From positions 1 through 22,241 of the forward strand of contig JAUSPW010000652.1 in NCBI GenBank assembly GCA_030652635.1: 22,241 nucleotides of DNA, in the 5' to 3' direction. A program made the translations under genes and the position numbers. Below the pieces are notes generated by a model. It made no database searches. It was not told the origin of the DNA and was given only the letters and a program-made list of their open reading frames with translations. How positions within the stretch are numbered: position 1 is the first letter of the stretch; the number at the start of each line of letters is the position of its first letter. The DNA is from Pseudohongiella sp. (GTDB lineage Bacteria; Pseudomonadota; Gammaproteobacteria; Pseudomonadales; Pseudohongiellaceae). This document shows positions 1-6,196 of this stretch, piece by piece.

Positions 1-562
1 AAAAACGGGCAGCGGCATCCCGGCTGAGTCCAAGCAGTAGCGCCGCGGTAATGGTAATGCCAGAGCGTGAAGTGCCGGGGAATAGTGCAATCGCCTGCGC
101 AATACCGATAAACAGAACGTCCTTCCAGTTTAATTCGCGCTCCGTTCTGCTGCCGCGATGCCTCCAGTCTGCCCATCCCAGCGCCAGACCAAACACAATC
201 ATGCCGGCTGCCAGATACAGTGGCGAGCGCAATACATCCTCGATGATGTCTTCAAAGGCCAGGCCAGCCAAGCCAACGGGAATGGTGCCAAACAATACCG
301 CCCAGGCCAGTTTGGCGTCTGCATCCAGTTGACGTGTGAACAATGACCGGGTCCAGCTTTGAGTCATGGCCAGTATGTCGCGCCTGAAAAACACCAGTAC
401 CGCAGACAAACTGCCAAGATGTAACGCCACATCAAACGCCAGGCCTTGATCATCCCAGGACGTGAACACGGGCACCAGAATCAGGTGTGCAGAACTGGAG
501 ATAGGCAGAAACTCAGTCACTCCCTGCACAACTGCCAGCACAATGATCTGAAGCCATTCCAT
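1..562 (-). CDS. uppP: Undecaprenyl-diphosphatase UppP (BacA), 5' part only
   Basis: Integral membrane enzyme that dephosphorylates undecaprenyl pyrophosphate so that the lipid carrier for peptidoglycan and other envelope polymers can be reused; overexpression gives bacitracin resistance. The frame runs from an ATG at 560-562 to the window edge with no stop, giving 187 residues of a family that is usually about 265-275, so roughly the last 80 are missing. Both signature motifs are visible: QGVTEFLPISSSAH at residues 13-26 and FPGTSRSG at 161-168, with several hydrophobic helices between. A GGGAG ribosome-binding site sits upstream of the ATG. It lies 39 bp downstream of the SDR gene on the same strand and may be read from it, although there is no functional link. 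Identification is firm. Confidence 0.96.
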   Translation of the reverse strand, partial: MEWLQIIVLAVVQGVTEFLPISSSAHLILVPVFTSWDDQGLAFDVALHLGSLSAVLVFFRRDILAMTQSWTRSLFTRQLDADAKLAWAVLFGTIPVGLAGLAFEDIIEDVLRSPLYLAAGMIVFGLALGWADWRHRGSRTERELNWKDVLFIGIAQAIALFPGTSRSGITITAALLLGLSRDAAARF

Positions 563-601
563 TTATTATTCTCCCGGATTTAGATGCCGCGCCATTATCA
601 A

Positions 602-1435
602 CTAATACTTTTCCGGGTCAACCATCGGGGCCCAGTTGCCCATAAATTGCGCACCATCAGCCACGATACTGGCACCGTTTATATAACGCGCTGCGGGTGA
701 GCACAGGAACAAGGTGATTGCCGCCATTTCTTCTGCGGTACCCATGCGATGCGCAGGCACATCGCGCAGGGTGCTTTCTGCCAGATCACCGTACTCCGCT
801 GAGGCAAACTCCTCTTCGTGCACGCCACGGGTATCAATCGTGCCGGGCGCCAGCGCATTGATGGTGACACCGTGTCTCGCCAGATAATAAGACAGTGATT
901 GCGTCATGCTCACCACACCTGCGCGCGCTGCACCTGAATGCACAAACGGTGGCGCGCCGCGATTAAATGAATAGACATGCACAATATTCACAATAGCACC
1001 GCTGCCTTGTTTGACCATTAAGGGTGACACCCGGCTGCACATGTTCCAGGTGCCATTCAGATTAAGATCAACGACCGCGCGCCAACCGTTATCACTGATT
1101 TCTGACGGGCGTGCAGGAAACTGACCGCCTGCGTTATTGATCAGAAAGTCGATCTGCCCAAAGGTTTCACATGTTTTTTCAAGCAGATTTTCCACATCCC
1201 CGGGTTCTCGTATGTTCATCGGCACGGCAAGACATTGCACCCCATAAGACCGTATTTTTTCGGCGGCAGGCAGCAGATTTTCCTCTCGCCGACTGGCAAT
1301 CACCACGTTGGCGCCCAAGCGGGCAAAGGCCTCAGCCACGGCCTGTCCTATACCGCGTCCTCCGCCAGTGATCAGCGCAGTTTTCCCCTTAAAAAGCCCT
1401 GGTGCAAACGTATCCAAGGGTGAAAGTGATGGCAT
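602..1435 (-). CDS. SDR-family oxidoreductase, trans-2-enoyl-CoA reductase / dienoyl-CoA reductase-like
   Basis: NAD(P)-dependent short-chain dehydrogenase/reductase of 277 residues. The nucleotide-binding TGGGRGIG is at about residues 23-30 and NNAGG at about 100-104. The classical YxxxK is absent: at its place the protein reads HSGAARAG, with Ser at the Tyr position and Arg at the Lys position, followed by NALAPGTIDT. This pattern is shared with peroxisomal trans-2-enoyl-CoA reductase (PECR) and, in part, with 2,4-dienoyl-CoA reductases, so an acyl-CoA substrate is more likely than an alcohol or sugar (inference). The ATG at 1433-1435 is preceded by AAGGA. It is divergent from the acyl-CoA dehydrogenase cluster at 1777, which supports a shared role in acyl-CoA metabolism. 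The exact substrate cannot be read from the sequence. Confidence 0.88.
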   Translation of the reverse strand: MPSLSPLDTFAPGLFKGKTALITGGGRGIGQAVAEAFARLGANVVIASRREENLLPAAEKIRSYGVQCLAVPMNIREPGDVENLLEKTCETFGQIDFLINNAGGQFPARPSEISDNGWRAVVDLNLNGTWNMCSRVSPLMVKQGSGAIVNIVHVYSFNRGAPPFVHSGAARAGVVSMTQSLSYYLARHGVTINALAPGTIDTRGVHEEEFASAEYGDLAESTLRDVPAHRMGTAEEMAAITLFLCSPAARYINGASIVADGAQFMGNWAPMVDPEKY

Positions 1436-1511
1436 AAACAGTCCTTTTTTAAAAAATTGGAGGCGGTTGAGTCGAGTATGAAATTGTCATAAAGCGCTGG
1501 CAAAGTCACCG

Positions 1512-1531
1512 ACACCGGATCATAACGGTGT
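1512..1531. repeat. Inverted repeat ACACCG-N8-CGGTGT, possible operator
   Basis: Six-base perfect arms with an 8-bp spacer, 77 bp upstream of the SDR start in the divergent promoter region. The size and place suit a dimeric regulator, but no regulator gene is adjacent, so function is a guess. Confidence 0.3.
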
Positions 1532-1714
1532 GCATGCGCGCCTAGCCAGTCCATGTGTGCTTCAGACCTGACATTTATCATAGAACAACTGTTCGGCTTT
1601 TCCATTTTCAATGTCTGGGAAAAGTGGTAAAGTCGAGCTCCACGCAAATTACCCAATTGCAGATGTTTAGATCTATCGGCAGTGTTAGAGCGTAAATTTT
1701 ATATAGATTGGCGT

Positions 1715-1741
1715 TTGACGAATACCAACAGGTTTTATAAC
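1715..1741 (+). promoter_or_regulatory. Possible sigma-70 promoter for the acyl-CoA dehydrogenase cluster
   Basis: TTGACG (1715-1720) and TATAAC (1736-1741) are good hexamers. The spacer is only 15 bp, shorter than the preferred 16-18, so the call is tentative. It would give a leader of about 30 nt before the GTG at 1777. Confidence 0.33.
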
Positions 1742-1776
1742 TACTTGATTTTAAAATTGATTCTGGGAGAGTCTCT

Positions 1777-2976
1777 GTGAATGCTGATTTCACTGCTGAA
1801 GAGTTGAAGTTTCAGAAAGAAGTTCAGGACTTCTTGAAGGCGGAGTTTCCGCAGGATATCAAACACAAAGTTGACAACGGCATTCGTCTGGAAAAAGACG
1901 ACTTTGTACGCTGGCAGAAAATTCTGAATAAACGTGGCTGGGTTGCACCCAATTGGCCGGAAGAATACGGCGGTACAGGCTGGACGCCCACTCAGAAATA
2001 CATCTTTGCCATGGAAATGGGGCTGTATGGCGCCATGGAGCCGGTGGCATTTGGTGTCAAGATGGTGGCACCAGTCATTTACAGCTACGGCAACGAAGAA
2101 CAGAAAAAACGTTTTCTGCCGGATATTCTCGAGAGCAATGTTTGGTGGTGTCAGGGTTACTCCGAGCCTAACGCTGGCTCTGATTTGGCATCTCTGAAGA
2201 CTACCGCTGTGCGCGAAGGTGACCACTATGTTGTGAATGGCACCAAAACCTGGACAACACTGGGGCAATACGCTGATTGGATCTTCTGTCTCGTACGCAC
2301 CGACAGCACGGCCAAAAAGCAGGAAGGTATCAGCTTTTTGTTGATCGATATGAAAACGCCGGGTATCAAAGTGTCGCCCATTTATCTGCTGGACGATGAG
2401 CCAGAAGTCAATGAAGTGCATTTTGACAATGTGCGCGTGCCTGTTGAAAACCTGATTGGCGAAGAAAACCAGGGTTGGACCTATGCCAAGGTATTGTTGA
2501 CACACGAGCGCACCAACATCGCTCAAGTGCCAAACTCAAAACTGAAACTGCGCAAGTTGCGTGATCTTGCTGCCAGAACATCAGATGGTTTCGGGGGCAG
2601 CCTGCTGAACAACCCAGTGTTTGCGCGAAAACTGGCTGAAGTTGAGATACAGGTACTTGCGTTGGAATATGCAGAACTTCGCACGCTGGCGGCGGTGAGT
2701 GTGGGCAAAGCGCCTGGCCCGGAGTCGTCAATTTTGAAAGTGGTCGGCACCGAAGCGACTCAGTTTATCGACGAGTTGTACATGGAAGTCGCGGCCTATC
2801 ACAGTCTGGCGCACGTACCTGCTCAATTCACTGAAGGGTTTGATGGTGAACGTGTTGGGCAAGGATCACTGGCAAACAGCGCTAACGTGTATTTCAACAA
2901 TCGTAAAAAGTCGATTTACGGTGGTTCAAACGAGATCCAGAAGAATATTATCAGCAAAGCTGTGTTAGGCCTGTAA
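1777..2976 (+). CDS. Acyl-CoA dehydrogenase, probable catalytic subunit of a heteromeric pair
   Basis: FAD-dependent alpha,beta-dehydrogenation of an acyl-CoA. GTG start with GGGAGA six bases upstream; 399 residues, normal for the family. The middle domain carries YSEPNAGSDLASLKT (about 128-142) and NGTKTWTT. The usual C-terminal base (YEGT in MCAD) is YGGS here (381-384), so that Glu is missing. Instead, THERTNIA puts Glu244 where isovaleryl- and long-chain acyl-CoA dehydrogenases hold their base. The FAD-contact motifs RKQFG and QxHGG are not visible. The neighbour 78 bp downstream has those motifs but no base, so the two look like complementary halves of one alpha2beta2 enzyme, as in mycobacterial steroid side-chain dehydrogenases. 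First gene of the cluster with a phosphatase-fold protein and an ACAD10/11-type kinase. Family certain; substrate unknown. Confidence 0.93.
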   Translation: MNADFTAEELKFQKEVQDFLKAEFPQDIKHKVDNGIRLEKDDFVRWQKILNKRGWVAPNWPEEYGGTGWTPTQKYIFAMEMGLYGAMEPVAFGVKMVAPVIYSYGNEEQKKRFLPDILESNVWWCQGYSEPNAGSDLASLKTTAVREGDHYVVNGTKTWTTLGQYADWIFCLVRTDSTAKKQEGISFLLIDMKTPGIKVSPIYLLDDEPEVNEVHFDNVRVPVENLIGEENQGWTYAKVLLTHERTNIAQVPNSKLKLRKLRDLAARTSDGFGGSLLNNPVFARKLAEVEIQVLALEYAELRTLAAVSVGKAPGPESSILKVVGTEATQFIDELYMEVAAYHSLAHVPAQFTEGFDGERVGQGSLANSANVYFNNRKKSIYGGSNEIQKNIISKAVLGL

Positions 2977-3006
2977 ACGCACACTGGCCAACATCCGGAA
3001 CAATCA

Positions 3007-3022
3007 AATTGACCGGTTAATT
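3007..3022. promoter_or_regulatory. Near-palindrome around ACCGGT between the two dehydrogenase genes
   Basis: AATTGACCGGTTAATT is palindromic except for one base pair, and its GACCGG core recurs at about 3029-3034. It lies in the 78-bp gap upstream of the second dehydrogenase. It could be an internal operator or chance; the TTGACC in it has no well-spaced -10. Confidence 0.2.
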
Positions 3023-3054
3023 CAAATAGACCGGGTTATACAAGAGGAAACATC

Positions 3055-4188
3055 GTGGATTTTTCTTACAGTGACGAGCAGCAAATGCTGCAGGACAGTG
3101 TGCAGAAGTTTGTTTACAGCCAATATGAATTCGATACGCGTCGCAAGATTATCAAGAGTGAACAGGGTTACAGCACGGAATATTGGTCGTTGTTTGCAGA
3201 GCTGGGTTGGTTGACGGTGCCATTCAAAGAAGAAGATGGCGGGTTTGGCGGCTCGGCAGTTGATTTGATGGTGGTGATGGAAGAGTTTGGCAAAGGTATG
3301 GTGATAGAGCCTTTCCTGGCCACAGCGGTCATCAGCGGGGGGTTGATCAGTGAATTGGGCAATGCTGAGCAAAAGCAAACAATGCTCGCAGCAATCATGG
3401 ACGGTTCTCTGCAACTGGCGACTGCGTATGCCGAGGCAGATAGCCGGTATAACCTTGCCAGTGTTGGCAGCAGTGCGCAAAAACAGGGTGACACCTATGT
3501 TATCAACGGCAGCAAAGTACTGGTACTGAATGGCCCTTGTGCTGATAAATTGCTGGTGGTTGCCAGAACCTCAGGAGACAAATTTGATCGATCAGGTCTT
3601 TCAGTGTTTGTAGTTGATGCCAAGGCTGACGGTGTGTCCAGCCTGGCATACACAGCGGTAGATGGGCATCGCGCGGCTGAAGTCCATTTTAATAATGTTG
3701 TTGTGTCGGCTCAGGATCTGCTGGGCGAAGAAGGCAACGCATTGATTGCTCTGGAAACGGTTGTTGATCGTGCGGCACTGGCAGTCAGTGCCGAAGCAGT
3801 AGGGGCCATGGATTGTCTGCTCAAGAAGACCGTTGAATACGCCAAAACCAGAAAGCAGTTTGGTGTGGCGATTGGTACCTTCCAGGCTTTGCAGCATCGC
3901 ATGTCAGAGATGTTTATTGAATGCCAGCTGGCCCGATCTATTGTGATTATGGCCGCCATGAAACTGGATACTGATGCATCAAGTGCCGAAAAAGCCAAAG
4001 CCGTTGCTGCCGCTAAAGCGCGCGTGGGCAGAGCCATGCGCAAAGTCGGCCAGGAATCTGTGCAGTTGCATGGCGGAATTGCGGTCACCGATGAGCTGGA
4101 TGTTGGACACTACTTCAAGCGGGTTACCACCATAGAAAACCTGTTTGGCAATACTGACTATCAACTGGCACGCTTTGCATCCCTGTAA
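3055..4188 (+). CDS. Acyl-CoA dehydrogenase-like protein, probable non-catalytic partner subunit
   Basis: Acyl-CoA dehydrogenase fold, 377 residues, GTG start with GAGGA about seven bases upstream. The FAD-contact motifs are intact: KTRKQFG at about 264-270 and QLHGG at 337-341. The catalytic Glu is missing: the C-terminal YEGT is FGNT (364-367), and the helix holding Glu244 in the upstream protein has no Glu at the aligned position (an Asp lies two residues off). The substrate-side motif of the middle domain is also divergent (AYAEADSRYNLASV, about 124-137). On its own it is unlikely to be active. It probably supplies the FAD-binding half of a heterotetramer with the 1777 protein, as known for FadE28-FadE29-type pairs. 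A strong terminator follows it before the next cluster gene. Confidence 0.9.
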   Translation: MDFSYSDEQQMLQDSVQKFVYSQYEFDTRRKIIKSEQGYSTEYWSLFAELGWLTVPFKEEDGGFGGSAVDLMVVMEEFGKGMVIEPFLATAVISGGLISELGNAEQKQTMLAAIMDGSLQLATAYAEADSRYNLASVGSSAQKQGDTYVINGSKVLVLNGPCADKLLVVARTSGDKFDRSGLSVFVVDAKADGVSSLAYTAVDGHRAAEVHFNNVVVSAQDLLGEEGNALIALETVVDRAALAVSAEAVGAMDCLLKKTVEYAKTRKQFGVAIGTFQALQHRMSEMFIECQLARSIVIMAAMKLDTDASSAEKAKAVAAAKARVGRAMRKVGQESVQLHGGIAVTDELDVGHYFKRVTTIENLFGNTDYQLARFASL

Positions 4189-4248
4189 GCGTGACAGTCG
4201 GTTTGTCAGTGCGGGATGATCAGGGCGGTGTTGTAATACTAATACCGA

Positions 4249-4285
4249 GGGGCTGGCTGCTGTTGCAGCGCAGCTCCTTTTTTTT
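4249..4285 (+). terminator. Intrinsic terminator inside the acyl-CoA cluster
   Basis: GGGGCTGGCTGC (4249-4260), loop TGTT, then GCAGCGCAGCTCC (4265-4277) form a 12-bp GC-rich stem with a single bulged G and one G-T pair, followed by eight T (4278-4285). It ends 26 bp before the GTG of the next co-directional gene, and the ribosome-binding site of that gene follows it directly. Confidence 0.85.
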
Positions 4286-4311
4286 GCCGGCAGGTACAAG
4301 GAGAGACACCC

Positions 4312-5016
4312 GTGAGTGAGTTGATTTTGGTAAGACACGGTCAGGCATCGTTTGGTGCGGATTCTTACGACAAACTGAGCCCGCTGGGTGAACAACAGGC
4401 TCTGTTATTGGCGCAGCATTGGCAAAATCTGGGTGAACAGTTTGAAGTGGCGTACAGCGGCACATTGCTCAGACAACAGCAGACCGCCTCAGCTTTATTG
4501 TCGCTGGTCAAACAACCCGATCTTCACGTGCATGAAGGCCTGAATGAATATAACGGTGAGCCGCTGCTGCGCATTTATCTGCGAGACCATGCAACCAGGG
4601 AGGGTTTTTCCGAGGGTCTCAAATTGCCTATCAAAGACCGGAAAACCTTTCAATTGGTCCTCGAAGCCGCAACACAACACTGGATCAATGGTAGTTTAAA
4701 CGCAGCCCAGGATGACCTGGACTTTGAGTCCTGGAAGGACTTTCAATCGCGTGTTCATGGCGCGCTTGATGAGCTGATGCAAGCACACAGTGGTGGCGCA
4801 CGTGTGTTGATCTCAACTTCTGGTGGCGTTATCGCGTTAGCATTGCAGCGTGCCTTGAACTTGCCTGATAATCAGGCGCTTGCAACAAACTGGATGGTTA
4901 ATAACAGCTCAATAACGCGACTGGTCTATGGTCGTGGCAAGGTGTCACTTGGCTGTTTTAATGCAGTGCCTCACCTTGAGACGCCACATCTGAAGGACTT
5001 GATTACGTTTCGTTGA
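4312..5016 (+). CDS. Histidine phosphatase-fold protein lacking the second catalytic His
   Basis: Phosphoglycerate-mutase/histidine-phosphatase superfamily, 234 residues, GTG start with AAGGAGA upstream. The phospho-acceptor motif LVRHGQA is at the N-terminus (His9), with SGTLLR (about 49-54) as the second Arg region and the acidic EGLNEYNGEPL around 75-85. In active members a second His sits in a (T/S)HGG motif near the C-terminus; here it is STSGG (168-172), so Ser170 replaces it. The protein may be a weak or specialised phosphatase, or a phosphate-binding partner. It sits between two acyl-CoA dehydrogenases and a kinase of the ACAD10/11 family, so a phosphorylated acyl-CoA or its product is a plausible ligand (inference). 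It ends 20 bp before the kinase start. Confidence 0.85.
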   Translation: MSELILVRHGQASFGADSYDKLSPLGEQQALLLAQHWQNLGEQFEVAYSGTLLRQQQTASALLSLVKQPDLHVHEGLNEYNGEPLLRIYLRDHATREGFSEGLKLPIKDRKTFQLVLEAATQHWINGSLNAAQDDLDFESWKDFQSRVHGALDELMQAHSGGARVLISTSGGVIALALQRALNLPDNQALATNWMVNNSSITRLVYGRGKVSLGCFNAVPHLETPHLKDLITFR

Positions 5017-5024
5017 GTACAAAT

Positions 5025-5030
5025 AAGGGA
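5025..5030 (+). promoter_or_regulatory. Ribosome-binding site that sets the kinase start
   Basis: AAGGGA lies six bases before the ATG at 5037. The frame is open further upstream to a TTG at 5013 that overlaps the phosphatase stop, but that TTG would place this site inside the gene, so the ATG is preferred. Confidence 0.7.
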
Positions 5031-5036
5031 TTAAAC

Positions 5037-6116
5037 ATGTCACTACTCGATCAACTGGTCGATCAGGCGCAAACGGTTCGTGAAGGCGAAGAACTGGATC
5101 TGGGTGTGCTGCGCGAACATTTACGACCCGTGCTGGGTGCGCTGGTCGACAATCTGCAAGTTAAACAGTTTCCGGGCGGGTATTCCAATCTGACGTATCT
5201 GCTGAACAGTGGCGATCAGAAGTGGGTGTTGCGTCGTCCGCCGTTTGGCAGCAAGGTCAAATCTGCGCACGACATGGGACGGGAGTTCAGAATACTGAGC
5301 GCACTTGAAAAGGTGTTCCCCTATGCTCCCAAACCCATTCATTTTTGTGATGATCATGGAGTTCTGGGCTGCGATTTTTACCTGATGTCTTACATCGAAG
5401 GTCTGGTGATCCGTCGTGAGTATCCGCTTGGGTTGAATCTGTCGCCGGCACAGGTGCGGCAGCAGTTTTTTGCGCTGTTTGATGTGCTGGGTGAACTGCA
5501 CTCGGTTGATCTTAAAAAGGCTGGTCTGACAGATTTTGGTAAACCGGAAGGTTATGTCACGCGGCAGGTGGATGGCTGGAGCAAACGTTACGTGGCTGCG
5601 CTGACCCAGGATGCACCGGATTTTGAACCGGTGATGGCATGGTTGCGCGACAAGATGCCGGTAGAAAGTGGTGTGGTTGGCATCATCCATAATGACTACA
5701 AACTGGACAACGTCATCTGGTCGCTGGATGATCCTATGAAAGTGATTGGTGTGCTGGATTGGGAAATGGCGACGGTTGGTGACCCGTTGATGGATCTGGG
5801 CTGTACCCTGGGATATTGGGCTGAGGCAGGCGACCCTGAGTTTTTCCGGCAATACCGGGCTATGCCCAGTGACGCGCCAGGTGCGCCGACCCGCGCAGAA
5901 ATTGTGGCGCGCTTCAGTGAGCGTACCGGTATTGCCGTAGATAATATCGATTTTTATTTCTGTTTTGGTCTGTTCCGGCTGGCGGGTATTGGGCAGCAGA
6001 TATATTACCGCTACGCACAAGGTTTAACCAAAGACGCGCGCTTCGCCAGGTTGATTGATAAGGTGCACAGTCTGCGCCAGATGTGTGAGTTGGTGATCAA
6101 ACAGTCAACGCTTTGA
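5037..6116 (+). CDS. Phosphotransferase (APH/ACAD10-11 N-terminal kinase-like)
   Basis: Aminoglycoside-phosphotransferase-fold small-molecule kinase, 359 residues. The loop FPGGYSNLTYLL is at about 45-56. The Brenner motif is HNDYKLDN (His218, Asp220, Asn225), followed by the metal-binding DWE at 241-243 and GDPLMDLG. The closest recognisable family is the kinase domain fused to acyl-CoA dehydrogenase in ACAD10/ACAD11. Those proteins, and the LvaA kinase of Pseudomonas levulinate catabolism, phosphorylate the hydroxyl of 4-hydroxyacyl-CoAs so that a dehydrogenase-fold enzyme can eliminate phosphate. A kinase with stand-alone dehydrogenases in one cluster is the unfused version of that arrangement. 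This is not an antibiotic-resistance gene. I see no LvaB-like small partner. Confidence 0.88.
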   Translation: MSLLDQLVDQAQTVREGEELDLGVLREHLRPVLGALVDNLQVKQFPGGYSNLTYLLNSGDQKWVLRRPPFGSKVKSAHDMGREFRILSALEKVFPYAPKPIHFCDDHGVLGCDFYLMSYIEGLVIRREYPLGLNLSPAQVRQQFFALFDVLGELHSVDLKKAGLTDFGKPEGYVTRQVDGWSKRYVAALTQDAPDFEPVMAWLRDKMPVESGVVGIIHNDYKLDNVIWSLDDPMKVIGVLDWEMATVGDPLMDLGCTLGYWAEAGDPEFFRQYRAMPSDAPGAPTRAEIVARFSERTGIAVDNIDFYFCFGLFRLAGIGQQIYYRYAQGLTKDARFARLIDKVHSLRQMCELVIKQSTL

Positions 6117-6169
6117 TGTGCAACAGCCTGGCGCACTTTTAAGTAACAGCGAGGGTTCAAGCTGGCTGT

Positions 6170-6196
6170 TTATGGAACCATCTCCTTATGGAACCA
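6170..6196. repeat. Short tandem direct repeat TTATGGAACCA (two copies, 16-bp period)
   Basis: Copies at 6170-6180 and 6186-6196. The second copy contains the stop and last codons of the leftward AEC transporter gene; the first is just downstream of it. It looks like a small slippage duplication at the convergent gene junction. Confidence 0.7.

Larger units (their letters stand above)
1436..1776. other. Divergent intergenic region (341 bp)
   Basis: No believable gene. The stretch separates the leftward SDR gene from the rightward acyl-CoA dehydrogenase cluster and should carry both promoters. It holds an inverted repeat at 1512-1531, an AT-rich tract at 1690-1760, a possible promoter at 1715-1741 and a 10-bp perfect palindrome ATTTTAAAAT at about 1748-1757 just before the ribosome-binding site. 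Two short leftward frames overlapping this region have no ribosome-binding site or recognisable motif. Confidence 0.7.

Noticed and set aside
1372..1793. Two short minus-strand frames in and beside the 1436-1776 gap
   Set aside because: No ribosome-binding site, one overlaps the SDR gene out of frame, and compositions are not protein-like.
1741..2526. Minus-strand open frame (261 codons) over the first dehydrogenase
   Set aside because: Antisense to a gene with strong family motifs, no ribosome-binding site, no recognisable domain.
5121..6020. Long minus-strand open frame (299 codons) across the kinase gene
   Set aside because: It is antisense to a clear kinase with all its motifs; the translation is rich in His, Arg and Gln with no domain, as expected for a shadow frame.
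5037..6116. Aminoglycoside resistance gene
   Set aside because: The fold is shared, but sequence pattern and neighbours point to the ACAD10/11-type acyl-CoA kinase family.
6122..6170. Inverted repeat AACAGCC/GGCTGTT as a terminator for the kinase or AEC gene
   Set aside because: The loop is about 35 bases, no T-tract follows, and alternative pairing is equally weak.
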